A stretch of 64,000 nucleotides of DNA from contig CBDCCP010000003.1 of assembly GCA_965214915.1 (NCBI GenBank), positions 62,001 to 126,000 of the forward strand, in the 5' to 3' direction. Numbering within the stretch: position 1 is the first letter of the stretch; each line of letters starts with the position of its first letter. A model generated the notes under the pieces. The model searched no databases. It was not told the DNA's origin and saw only the letters and a program-made list of their open reading frames with translations. This document shows, piece after piece, positions 51,668-59,641 of the stretch. This DNA comes from CATQHP01 sp965214915 (GTDB lineage Bacteria; Acidobacteriota; Terriglobia; Bryobacterales; UBA6623). The position numbers and the translations under genes were made by a program.

Positions 51668-52825
51668 ATGAAGATTCACGAATACCAAGCCAAGGAGATC
51701 TTGCGCCGATACAACGTCCCGACGCCGCGCGGCATAGCCGCTTTTTCGCTCGACGAAGTCCGCGCCGCCGCCGAGGAGCTCGGCGGCAAGGTCGTTGTCA
51801 AGGCGCAAATCCACGCGGGCGGACGCGGCAAGGGCGGGGGCGTCAAGCTCGCCCACAGCGTCGAAGAAGCGGTCGAAAAAGCGCAGGCCATCCTGGGCCG
51901 GCCGCTGGTGACTCCGCAGACCGGCCCCGCGGGCAAGGTCGTCAAGCGCTTGCTGATCGAAGAGCAGATGCCCATTGCCCGCGAGATCTATCTCGGCGTC
52001 GTGCTCGACCGCGCGATCGCCAAGCCGGTCTTCATGGCGTCCGCCGAGGGCGGCATGGAGATCGAGGAGGTCGCCGCCGAGAACCCCGACGCGATTCTCA
52101 AGGAGACGATCGAGCCGGGCCGCGGCCTGCGCCCCTATCAGGCGCGCCGGATCGCCTACGCGCTCGGCATCGAGGGCGCCGCGTTCGGCGCCGCGGTCCA
52201 TGCGATGACCGCCCTCGCCGACGCCTACGAAGCCACCGACGCCTCCCTGGTCGAGATCAATCCCTTCGTCGTCACCCATGACGGCCGCGCCGTCGCTCTC
52301 GACGCCAAGATGGATTTCGACGACAACGCCATGTTCCGTCACGCGGACCTCGCCGAACTGCGCGACCTCGACGAAGAAGAGCCGCTCGAAACCGAGGCGA
52401 TCGACCACGGCCTCAACTACATCAAGCTCGACGGCAACGTCGGCTGCATTGTTAACGGCGCCGGCTTGGCAATGGCCACGATGGACATCATTCAATACGC
52501 CGGCGGCATGCCCGCGAACTTTCTCGACGTCGGCGGCGGCGCCAGCAAAGACCAGATCCGCAACGGGTTCCGCATCATTCTCTCCGATCCCAACGTCAAA
52601 GCCGTCCTCATTAACATTTTCGGCGGCATTTTGAAGGTGGACGTGCTGGCCGAAGGCGTGGTCGCGGCGGCGAAGGAGCTCGCTATCGAAGTGCCGATCG
52701 TGCTGAGGCTGGAGGGCACGAACATTGAGCGGGGCCGCGAAATCCTGAACGCGTCCGGTCTCGATTTCACCGTTGCCGGCGACATGAAAGAAGCCGCCGA
52801 GAAAGTCGTAGCGCTTGCCGCTTAA
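51668..52825 (+). CDS. sucC: Succinate-CoA ligase (ADP-forming) subunit beta
   Basis: TCA-cycle enzyme subunit that binds nucleotide and succinate; it works with SucD to make ATP from succinyl-CoA. The 385 residues are the normal size. Family features: MKIHEYQAKEILRRYNVPTPRG at the start, VVVKAQIHAGGRGKGGGVKLA in the ATP-grasp domain, LVEINPFVVT with metal-binding acidic residues, and NIFGGILKVDVLAEGVVAAA at the end. It leads the sucC-sucD-ndk operon; the stop lies six bases before the sucD ATG. Confidence 0.97.
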   Translation: MKIHEYQAKEILRRYNVPTPRGIAAFSLDEVRAAAEELGGKVVVKAQIHAGGRGKGGGVKLAHSVEEAVEKAQAILGRPLVTPQTGPAGKVVKRLLIEEQMPIAREIYLGVVLDRAIAKPVFMASAEGGMEIEEVAAENPDAILKETIEPGRGLRPYQARRIAYALGIEGAAFGAAVHAMTALADAYEATDASLVEINPFVVTHDGRAVALDAKMDFDDNAMFRHADLAELRDLDEEEPLETEAIDHGLNYIKLDGNVGCIVNGAGLAMATMDIIQYAGGMPANFLDVGGGASKDQIRNGFRIILSDPNVKAVLINIFGGILKVDVLAEGVVAAAKELAIEVPIVLRLEGTNIERGREILNASGLDFTVAGDMKEAAEKVVALAA

Positions 52826-52831
52826 GCAATC

Positions 52832-53710
52832 ATGAGCGTACTCGTCAACGAAAGTTCGCGCGTCATCGTCCAGGGATTCGGCCGCGCAGGGGCATTCCAC
52901 GCACAGCAATGCATGGACTATGGAACGAAGATCGTCGGGGGCGTACACCCCGGCCGCGGCGGCTCGGAGCAACTCGGCGTACCGGTTTTCCATACCGTCC
53001 GCGAGGCCGTCCGCGCCGTGCGGCCGAACGCCTCGATCGTCTTCGTTCCTCCTCCGGGAGCCGCCGACGCGATCCTGGAAGCGGTCGAAGCGGAGATCGA
53101 GTTGGTCGTCTGCATTACCGAAGGCATCCCCGCCCGCGACATGGTGACCGTGGCGGACGCAATGCGCGGCGGCAAGACGCGGCTGCTCGGCCCGAACTGC
53201 CCCGGCGTCATCTCGCCCGGCAAGTGCAAGCTGGGCATCATGCCGGGCAAGATCCACAAGCAGGGCGCCGTCGGCGTGGTCTCGCGCTCCGGCACGCTGA
53301 CCTACGAAGCCGTCGGCCAGTTGACGGCGCTGGGCATCGGCCAATCCACCTGCATCGGCATCGGCGGCGACCCGATCATCGGCACCGACTTCATCGACGC
53401 CTTGAGCCTGTTCAACGACGATCCCGAGACGGCGGGCATCATCATGATCGGCGAGATCGGCGGGACTGCCGAAGAAGCGGCGGCTGAGTTCGTCAAGAGC
53501 AACGTGAAGAAACCGGTCGCGGGCTTTATCGCCGGAGCGACGGCGCCTCCGGGGCGGCGCATGGGCCACGCCGGCGCCATCATTTCGGGCGGCAAGGGAA
53601 CCGCCAAGGAAAAAATGGTGGCGATGGAAGCGGCGGGAATAGCCGTTGCGCCCTCGCCGGCCGAGTTGGCGTCCACGCTGGCGCAAATCATGAAGGCCGC
53701 AGACGGGTAG
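52832..53710 (+). CDS. sucD: Succinate-CoA ligase subunit alpha
   Basis: CoA-binding and phosphohistidine subunit of succinyl-CoA synthetase, 292 residues. Evidence: VIVQGFGRAGAFHAQQCMDYG at the CoA-binding Rossmann domain, LLGPNCPGVISPGKCKLGIMPG, and the catalytic histidine in RMGHAGAIISGGKGTA. It is between sucC and ndk, each separated by 6-12 bp. The classic motif contains the phrase GFTGxxG; here GFGRAGAFHAQ is a slight variation. Otherwise a normal member. Confidence 0.96.
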   Translation: MSVLVNESSRVIVQGFGRAGAFHAQQCMDYGTKIVGGVHPGRGGSEQLGVPVFHTVREAVRAVRPNASIVFVPPPGAADAILEAVEAEIELVVCITEGIPARDMVTVADAMRGGKTRLLGPNCPGVISPGKCKLGIMPGKIHKQGAVGVVSRSGTLTYEAVGQLTALGIGQSTCIGIGGDPIIGTDFIDALSLFNDDPETAGIIMIGEIGGTAEEAAAEFVKSNVKKPVAGFIAGATAPPGRRMGHAGAIISGGKGTAKEKMVAMEAAGIAVAPSPAELASTLAQIMKAADG

Positions 53711-53722
53711 CGAAGAATAAAC

Positions 53723-54145
53723 ATGCCCTCCGAAAGAACACTGACCATCGTCAAGCCCGACGCCGTCGCCGCCGGCAATACGGGCAAGATCGTCGCCCAT
53801 CTGGAAGGAGCCGGCTTCGTCATCGCGGCGATGAAGAAAACCACGCTCAGCGAGGCGCAGGCGAAGGCTTTCTACGCGGTTCACAGCTGGCGTCCGTTCT
53901 ACAACGACCTCGTGGCGTTCATGACTTCGGGGCCGGTCGTGCCGATGATCCTGGAGCGCGAGGACGCCATCGCCAAGCTGCGCGAGGTCATGGGCGCCAC
54001 CGATTCGAAGCAGGCCGCCGCGGGGACCATCCGCAACCTCTACGGAACCGACATCGAAAGAAACGCGATCCACGGCTCCGATGCGCCGGAGACGGCGGCG
54101 GTCGAGCGCGCGTTTTTCTTCAGCCGCCTCGAAGAGACCGGCTAG
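53723..54145 (+). CDS. ndk: Nucleoside diphosphate kinase
   Basis: Transfers phosphate between nucleoside tri- and diphosphates through a phosphohistidine. The protein has 140 residues, normal size. Motifs: ERTLTIVKPDAVAA at the start and the active-site NAIHGSDAPETAAVE, whose histidine is phosphorylated. It follows sucD by 12 bp and is the last gene of the operon; the pairing makes sense because the ligase makes ATP or GTP that Ndk redistributes. Confidence 0.96.
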   Translation: MPSERTLTIVKPDAVAAGNTGKIVAHLEGAGFVIAAMKKTTLSEAQAKAFYAVHSWRPFYNDLVAFMTSGPVVPMILEREDAIAKLREVMGATDSKQAAAGTIRNLYGTDIERNAIHGSDAPETAAVERAFFFSRLEETG

Positions 54146-54168
54146 AAATTCGCAGTGACAGCCCCGCG

Positions 54169-54207
54169 GGCGGCGCGCATGTAACCCCGTCCATCGCGCG
54201 CGCCGCC
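54169..54207 (+). terminator. Long inverted repeat between ndk and the selenoprotein gene
   Basis: Perfect 10-bp arms (GGCGGCGCGC / GCGCGCCGCC) separated by a 19-base loop, 23 bases after the ndk stop. There is no T tract, so the role as a terminator is uncertain. It separates the sucCD-ndk operon from the next gene. Confidence 0.35.
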
Positions 54208-54217
54208 TATTCAACCG

Positions 54218-54883
54218 ATGACGCGGCGCAAGAAATGGTGGATCGCCGGCGGCGTCGTTGCCGCGGCGCTGGCCTACGGCGGCTATAGCGGATACTCCTT
54301 TTGGCTCCAGGCGAAGTACTGGGAAGCCAAAATGGGCCACGGCGAAGGGCCGCTCCGGCTTGGCGACGAGGCTCCCGATTTCGAGTTGCGATACAAGAAA
54401 TCCGAAGAAACCGTACGGCTCTCGTCGTTCCGCGGCGAAAAGCCGGTCGCCTTGATCTTTGGCAGCTACACTTGACCGCCGTTTCGGGCGGAGGTTCCGG
54501 CCCTCAACGCGATGCACCGCGAATACGGCGAGCGGGTTCAGTTTCTGCTGATTTACATCCGGGAAGCGCACGCCGCGGACGCCTGGGCGCTGAAGATCAA
54601 TGCGCGGCGCGGGTTCGACGTGCCCCTCGCGCGCACCTACGAAGAAAAAGACACGTACGCCGACATGTGCGTGCGCAGGCTCGACATCGCGTTTCCCACG
54701 CTGGTCGATCGCATGGACTTCCCGGTCGAAAGGCGCTATACGGCGTGGCCCGAGCGCATGTATCTGGTGGACGCGGACGGCGTCATCGTTTACAAGGGCG
54801 GCCCGGGGCCGTACGGATTCGATCCCGGCGAGTTGGAGGAAGCGATTCGGGAAGAACTGGCGGAGCAGGTTCCTCGGGTGTGA
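54218..54883 (+). CDS. Deiodinase-like thioredoxin-fold selenoprotein (in-frame TGA = selenocysteine 86)
   Basis: Membrane-anchored redox protein of 221 residues if TGA at 54473-54475 is read as selenocysteine. Residues 7-28 form a single N-terminal helix; the rest would face the periplasm. The redoxin fold starts at LRLGDEAPDFEL; the active site is FGSYT-Sec-PPFR, matching the FGSxT-U-P signature of iodothyronine deiodinase-like proteins, and FLLIYIREAHAADAW matches their IYIxEAHxxDxW segment. The frame stays open and conserved for 136 codons after the TGA to a TAG-free end at TGA 54881-54883. The first part alone would lack the catalytic fold. Physiological substrate unknown; dehalogenation or peroxide reduction are possible. 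No sel genes in the window. Confidence 0.85.
54476..54503 (+). promoter_or_regulatory. Candidate bacterial SECIS element
   Basis: Directly after the TGA, GGGC (54486-54489) plus GGA (54490-54492) pair with TCC (54496-54498) and GCCC (54500-54503), leaving one bulged G and a GGT loop (54493-54495). The loop starts 17 bases after the TGA and begins with G, as in known bacterial SECIS elements. A competing hairpin (CCGCC / GGCGG, 54476-54491) lies right at the codon. Confidence 0.6.
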
Positions 54884-54889
54884 GAAACA

Positions 54890-54914
54890 GGGCCGCCGGA
54901 TACGTGGCCGGCCC
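54890..54914. terminator. Hairpin between the selenoprotein gene and the convergent hypothetical gene
   Basis: GGGCCG and CGGCCC pair around a short, imperfect inner stem in the 30-bp gap between convergent genes; its right edge touches the stop of the minus-strand gene. Possible bidirectional terminator without a T tract. Confidence 0.35.
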
Positions 54915-55444
54915 TACCGAATGCTCAGTCTCACCTCGGCGCCGGGTTCGCGGACGTGGACGAAGTCGCCTTCGGGAAGCTCGTCGATCACCTTTACGAT
55001 CTTCGCCGGATCGAACCGCTCGCCGTCGTACGCATCGGCGATATAACCCAGCGCTGCGACCGGAACGCGCACGCTGACCTCATCCGTTGCGTCATTCACT
55101 TCGACGAGGAGCAGGTCGCCTTCTTTGCGAATGACGACACGGGCGGGACCGTCCGTTACCTCAACAAGCGCCGCATCCGGCATCTTTACGAGCTCGTCGG
55201 CGACCGCGCGAAACCCTGCCCGATACTCGGCGAACTCCGCCACGCGGGTATCGGGCATCACACGGTCGGGGACGGCCCGAACCGCCAGACGGAGCGCGGC
55301 CTTGGGAATGGGAATCCACAACCGCGTACCGTCGGGACCTGATTCGTGGACGTCGATAATCAGCCAATCCATCCACACGACCGTGAGGACGACCGCGAGG
55401 ACAAGGACTCCGACGACGGAGAGAGCGATTTTCACGGCGGTCAA
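54914..55444 (-). CDS. Membrane-anchored hypothetical protein, related to its upstream neighbour
   Basis: Protein of 176 residues. An N-terminal helix (IALSVVGVLVLAVVLTVVW) is followed by an acidic alpha/beta domain: IPIPKAALRLAVRAVP, then LLLVEVNDATDEVSVRVPVAALGYI and EVRLSIR. The same arrangement (IPIP/VPFP segment, helix, D-L-(I/L)-x-V segment, VRVPV/AIDVPI, V-R-(V/L)-(W/S)-I end) is seen in the preceding gene, so they are paralogues. The start is TTG, overlapping the upstream stop (TTGA); GTG at 55435 is an alternative. The family is not recognised; a role in the envelope or osmotic stress is only suggested by the neighbours. Confidence 0.75.
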   Translation of the reverse strand: MTAVKIALSVVGVLVLAVVLTVVWMDWLIIDVHESGPDGTRLWIPIPKAALRLAVRAVPDRVMPDTRVAEFAEYRAGFRAVADELVKMPDAALVEVTDGPARVVIRKEGDLLLVEVNDATDEVSVRVPVAALGYIADAYDGERFDPAKIVKVIDELPEGDFVHVREPGAEVRLSIR

Positions 55445-56007
55445 CTCTTCTCGTCGATCCAGACGCGAACTTTGCTCTTGCCGTCGTCGACACGCACGAT
55501 ATCGCCCCGCACCTGCTGCAGCCGTCCGACGGCCGCCTCGATATTCAAGGTCTCGGAGTCGCCGCTAAGCAGTGCCTCGACGACGTCTATGGGCACGTCG
55601 ATGGCAACCTTGCTTTCGGCCTGTGGGGCGTCTTCCGAAACATTAGTTTCGGTCACGCGGATCTGAATCAAGTCGCCGGCGCGGACAACTCGCACATTCT
55701 CCTTTTCGGACTCAACAGTGACGAATTCGGCGTCGCCCGCCGGCTTGACTGCTTGCCAGAGCTTGCGCAGATCGGCAAGGCCGATGTCGAATTCGGATGC
55801 CGCCTCCATGATTTCTTCTTGAATCTCCCGGGGCATGATCGAAACGGCGGCTTCGGCCAGCGGGAACGGGACGTTCACCTTGACGTGGGAGCCGTCGTCC
55901 TGGGTCACCTCGGTGTGGATCCAGGGTGTTTGCGCCGCCAACGGCGCGGCGAGAACGCAGAGAAAAGCCAGTACATGCCTGGCGGAACGCGGTTTTGCAG
56001 GGATCAT
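55441..56007 (-). CDS. Secreted hypothetical protein, paralogue of the downstream membrane protein
   Basis: Protein of 188 residues. The signal peptide HVLAFLCVLAAPLAAQ is followed by WIHTEVTQDDGSHVKVNVPFPLAEAAVSIMP, a helix (EIQEEIMEAASEFDIGLADLRKLWQAV), then DLIQIRVTETNVSEDAPQ, VAIDVPIDVVEALL and a C-terminal VRVWIDEKS. The ATG at 56007 is chosen because AAAGGAGG, the best ribosome site in this region, lies nine bases upstream. Its stop overlaps the start of the next gene by four bases. It could be a soluble partner of the membrane-anchored paralogue. The family is not recognised. Confidence 0.78.
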   Translation of the reverse strand: MIPAKPRSARHVLAFLCVLAAPLAAQTPWIHTEVTQDDGSHVKVNVPFPLAEAAVSIMPREIQEEIMEAASEFDIGLADLRKLWQAVKPAGDAEFVTVESEKENVRVVRAGDLIQIRVTETNVSEDAPQAESKVAIDVPIDVVEALLSGDSETLNIEAAVGRLQQVRGDIVRVDDGKSKVRVWIDEKS

Positions 56008-56155
56008 GAGCCGCTGCCTCCTTTCGTTCAGTGGATACGCAAGCAGGCGGATGGAAGTTCCAGCGGGACGTTCTTGATCCGTATTGTCGAAGACCGGTTT
56101 TCCACGCGAGCCGCAAGGCATGAATTCACGGCACGCAGGGTCGGAGCGGAAGCGG

Positions 56156-58387
56156 TCACACGATCGAGATATGCTCGCTCGAAACGACAAACAACACGTC
56201 GTTTGCCCCCTTGAACCGCCACAGCGCTTCAGCCGATTCGCCCGCTTGGAAGTCTTTCGCGTTCAAGCCGGCGATGACCAGATCGGCCTTGGATGACCGC
56301 AGGGACACTGTAGCCTCCAGGGGCTCGCCGCTTGCGTACGGGATCGGAATCACGTTCTGGGTCGAGATCGGCAGCCTCCCTTCCGTCATTAACCTGGACA
56401 GCTTATCGGCCTCCTGGCCCGCGCTCTCCGAATCGAAGCACGCGAAGAGTCTGATGTCGGCCCGTCTCCACTCCGGATGCCCCACGATGATGTACGAGAT
56501 CAGGAGCATTATCGGGGCATTTTCCAGGCCGTCCTCCGTCACCCACACGTGGATCGACGACCGGAAGCCGAAACGAAGTTTCGTTGACCGCAGGATCAGA
56601 ACATTGAACCTCGACTCCGTTGCGAGGCGGGTGCTTTGCACGACCTCGTCGACCTCCTCGGGATTATCCTGATCGAACTCGAAAAGGACGCAGTTGTTCG
56701 GCAAGCCCGAAATGCCCGGCAATTGGAGCGTCTCCGCAAGCGCCGACTGAAACGACGGGCAAATCAGAGAGTCGACGAAGATGCTCGCTCGGCTGATTTC
56801 GGCCCGCTCGATTAAATTGTCGACATGTGCGCGGACATCGAGTTCTCTCTGAAACGAGTACTCGCCGGGGAAGAACTGGATGAAATGGCCGAAGCCGTGC
56901 CTGTGGCAGATCCAGCGAAGCAGATCGAAATGCCCGATTCGGCGATCTCCGTAACGCGTCACCGCGACGATCGAGGGGCGCCACCCTTCTTCCGATGTCT
57001 TCACGCGGTTCTTTTGCAGCGTGATCTGGAGACGCCGGGTCAATTGAAACATAGCGCCTTGAAAAATCGCAGTCAGATCGCGTTCGCCTTTGTGCGTGCG
57101 GCGCAGTCCGATGTAGGCTGCGATCATGAGAAAGATCGCCACGAACGCGTACATCGCGTTCATCTGAATCATCATCAAGCCGCACATTGCGGCGCCCAGG
57201 AGCGACAGGTACCATCGGGAGTGAAAAGTGGGGCGGTAGGACGGATTGCCGGCGAAGTATTCGAGGAACGAGATGACACAGAGGGTGCCGTACGTCACCA
57301 TGTAAAACATGCTCAGGATATGGGCGATGAAGTCTATGCCGCCTGCGAGCACGAACGCTATCGCGACCACGCTCGACGCCAAGGTCGCATATTGGGGCTC
57401 TTGCGCATTACGCCAGCCTTTTTCCAGAAGACGGTTCAGTTTGGGAATGGGCAGCACCTTGTCGCGGGCCAGGGCCTGCAGTGTTCGTGGAGCGACGAGG
57501 GCCGAGCCGAGGGCGGAAGACAAGGCGGCGGCGCCCAATCCAATATAGATCGCCGGACCCCAAAGGGCGATCCGGGCCATGACGAATTGATCGTCCGCAA
57601 GCGCCTCGGGCGTGGCGCTCTGGGCCAGCTTGACGGCGACCAGTGCGTACACAAACATGCCTGCCAATGTGGCGCTGATCGTGCCGAGAGGAATGCTCTT
57701 TTGGGGATTCTTCAGGTCCCCCGACAATCCCAGGCCCGCGATCATGCCCGTGAAAGCGGGAAAGCACGTGGCGAACACGATGCCGAAACTGTCTCCTCCT
57801 TCGATCCGGGCCGTGACGTTCAACCCATCCGGCCGGATCGGTTCAGGGCCTTCTCCCAGGAGGAATGCGAGGATCGATGCCCCGAGGACCGCGCTGACTA
57901 CCCATAGCGCCCGCATGCCCAAGTCGGCGCCCTTGGTCAGCATGAACGCGCTGAGCAGGACGGCGCAAGGCAGGCTGACCCAACGGGGGTCGGGGTTCAA
58001 CCGGTAGGCCGCCGCGGCCCATTCGTAGATCGGTTCGAAGGCTTCCGCGAACGCGACCAGGTAGAAGGCGATGGAGATCGCTTGGGAAATGTACAGCGCA
58101 ATCCCGATCGACCCTCCGATGCTGATGCCGAAAGACCTGCTGATGATGTAATAGGCGCCGCCGCCCGCCACGCGGCGGTTCGTCGCGATCTCGGACACCG
58201 CAAGCACGGTGGGAATAGTCACAAGGTGCCCGAGAACGATGACTGCGAAAGTGCCTACGAGGCTCACATGCGCGACCGCATAGCCGAACCGCAAGAAGAG
58301 AATCGCTCCGAGAATGGTGGTTACGGACACGAGGAAGACGGGCGCCGTCCCGAATCCATGTCCGCTTTCTGCTTCTTTCATAGCCAT
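56156..58387 (-). CDS. Cation-chloride cotransporter-like protein (APC superfamily, SLC12 type)
   Basis: Integral membrane transporter of 743 residues: about twelve helices in the first 430, then a soluble C-terminal domain of about 300 residues. The start GTAPVFLVSVTTILGAILFLRFGYAVAH is the SLC12-type helix 1, and the C-terminal domain carries features known from KCC/NKCC relatives (VDSLICPSFQSALAETLQLP, VWVTEDGLENAPIMLLISYIIVGHPEW). Such proteins move chloride with potassium or sodium. It starts 36 bp after the MscS-type gene on the same strand and is followed by the two small envelope proteins after 148 bp, so the group may deal with cell volume. The ribosome site is AAGGGG. The ion selectivity cannot be read. 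Confidence 0.88.
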   Translation of the reverse strand: MAMKEAESGHGFGTAPVFLVSVTTILGAILFLRFGYAVAHVSLVGTFAVIVLGHLVTIPTVLAVSEIATNRRVAGGGAYYIISRSFGISIGGSIGIALYISQAISIAFYLVAFAEAFEPIYEWAAAAYRLNPDPRWVSLPCAVLLSAFMLTKGADLGMRALWVVSAVLGASILAFLLGEGPEPIRPDGLNVTARIEGGDSFGIVFATCFPAFTGMIAGLGLSGDLKNPQKSIPLGTISATLAGMFVYALVAVKLAQSATPEALADDQFVMARIALWGPAIYIGLGAAALSSALGSALVAPRTLQALARDKVLPIPKLNRLLEKGWRNAQEPQYATLASSVVAIAFVLAGGIDFIAHILSMFYMVTYGTLCVISFLEYFAGNPSYRPTFHSRWYLSLLGAAMCGLMMIQMNAMYAFVAIFLMIAAYIGLRRTHKGERDLTAIFQGAMFQLTRRLQITLQKNRVKTSEEGWRPSIVAVTRYGDRRIGHFDLLRWICHRHGFGHFIQFFPGEYSFQRELDVRAHVDNLIERAEISRASIFVDSLICPSFQSALAETLQLPGISGLPNNCVLFEFDQDNPEEVDEVVQSTRLATESRFNVLILRSTKLRFGFRSSIHVWVTEDGLENAPIMLLISYIIVGHPEWRRADIRLFACFDSESAGQEADKLSRLMTEGRLPISTQNVIPIPYASGEPLEATVSLRSSKADLVIAGLNAKDFQAGESAEALWRFKGANDVLFVVSSEHISIV

Positions 58388-58423
58388 GGAATACCCCTTT
58401 GTTTTTGAGTCCGGGCGCGGGCG

Positions 58424-59461
58424 TCAGACCGCCGCGGTACCGCTGGGATGCCGCTGTGCCGCCGTACGACTTTCCGCAGGCAATGCCTCGGTCGGAATCG
58501 GCTGGGAGACCGAGCGCAAGTGCAAGTCGCGCTGCGGATACGGAATCTCGATCCCCTCCTCTTTGAAAGCGGCGAAGAGCTTGAAGTAGATGTCGCTGGC
58601 GATGATCTTCGGCGTGGTTACCTGCCTGGATGTCCAGACGCGCAGCTCGAAGTCGAGGGAGCTGTCGCCGAATCCGATGAAGATAACGTCGCAAGGCGGA
58701 TCGTCGAGCACATCCGCGTGTGCCTCCGCGACGCGCAGGACCACGGAGCGCACGCGCTCCGGATCGCTCTCGTAGGAGACGCCGAACGGCACGTTGATGC
58801 GCACGTTGCGGTCGTTGGCGGTCCAATTCGTTACCCGTCCCTCAATGAATTCGGAATTGGGGACGATCATCACCACGTTCTCGTTCGTGCGCACCCACGT
58901 CCCGCGCGCGCCGATGTGGACGATGTCGCCCAGCAGATCTTCGACCTGCACGCGGTCGCCCACCTTGATCGGCTGCTCGACGAGCAGGATCAACCCGGAA
59001 GCGAAGTTCTTGGCGATAGTCTGGAAGCCGAGGCCGAGGCCGATTCCGAGCGCGCCGCTGAACACGGCGATGCTGCTCAGGTCCACGCCGAACATATGCA
59101 GTCCGGCCAGAGCGCCGAACGTGAAGAAGGAGTACGAGACGATGCGCTGCAAAGAGAACTTCAGCCCCTCATCGAGCGCGGTTCTGTCGAGGAGCTTGGC
59201 GCGGAATGAGCGGCTCAGCATCCTGGTAACGAACCAGAGGATGGCCAGAAAGAAGGCCGCCTTGAGCAGCAATACGGCCGTCGGCCCGAAATTGTCGAAT
59301 CTCGAGAAAAGACGGGTCCACAACTCTTGCAGCCCATCGACCCAGGCGACAAGCTGCGCGCCCGCCGCCGATGCGGAGAGCCGCCAAGCGGCGGCAATGG
59401 CGGCAACCGCCGCTCCAACCAGAAGAGCGGTTCTCTGCACGCTCCAAGAGCGGCGACTCAC
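58424..59461 (-). CDS. MscS-type mechanosensitive channel
   Basis: Small-conductance mechanosensitive channel of 345 residues. Hydrophobic helices near the N-terminus are followed by the pore helix AVFSGALGIGLGLGFQTIAKNFASGLILLVEQPIKVGDRVQV, the signature of the family, and the beta domain (VVMIVPNSEFIEGRVTNWT, RINVPFGVSYESDPERVRSVVLRVAE). The C-terminal part ends with IEIPYPQRDLHLRS. The start is GTG at 59461, after GGAGG; the frame is open upstream but that part is antisense. It would release solutes on hypo-osmotic shock and heads the possible osmotic cluster. Confidence 0.92.
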   Translation of the reverse strand: MSRRSWSVQRTALLVGAAVAAIAAAWRLSASAAGAQLVAWVDGLQELWTRLFSRFDNFGPTAVLLLKAAFFLAILWFVTRMLSRSFRAKLLDRTALDEGLKFSLQRIVSYSFFTFGALAGLHMFGVDLSSIAVFSGALGIGLGLGFQTIAKNFASGLILLVEQPIKVGDRVQVEDLLGDIVHIGARGTWVRTNENVVMIVPNSEFIEGRVTNWTANDRNVRINVPFGVSYESDPERVRSVVLRVAEAHADVLDDPPCDVIFIGFGDSSLDFELRVWTSRQVTTPKIIASDIYFKLFAAFKEEGIEIPYPQRDLHLRSVSQPIPTEALPAESRTAAQRHPSGTAAV

Positions 59462-59641
59462 TTTCCGTTTCCCTCCGTGTCTGTGCGACCTGTCACCAGT
59501 GTTGCATAACGGCCGGCGGCGGCTTTGCCGGGTTTCCGTGTTGGGCAAGTAATCGTTGCGGGGGCCGCTTGTTACGATGGGCGGTTGCCCGATTCGGTTT
59601 GGTTCCGCACTCTGCCGCGCGAATCGCGCGAGGCGCTGAGC

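Noticed and set aside
54218..54475. Two short genes or a nonsense pseudogene at the deiodinase-like locus
   Set aside because: The two halves share one frame, the TGA sits exactly at the catalytic residue of a known selenoprotein family, and the downstream half is fully conserved. Read-through is the simpler explanation.
50537..54571. A 1344-codon minus-strand frame running from trpD back across ndk, sucD and sucC
   Set aside because: Only the last 341 codons (trpD) look like a protein family. The remainder is antisense to three strongly conserved genes and is open because of GC-rich codon use.
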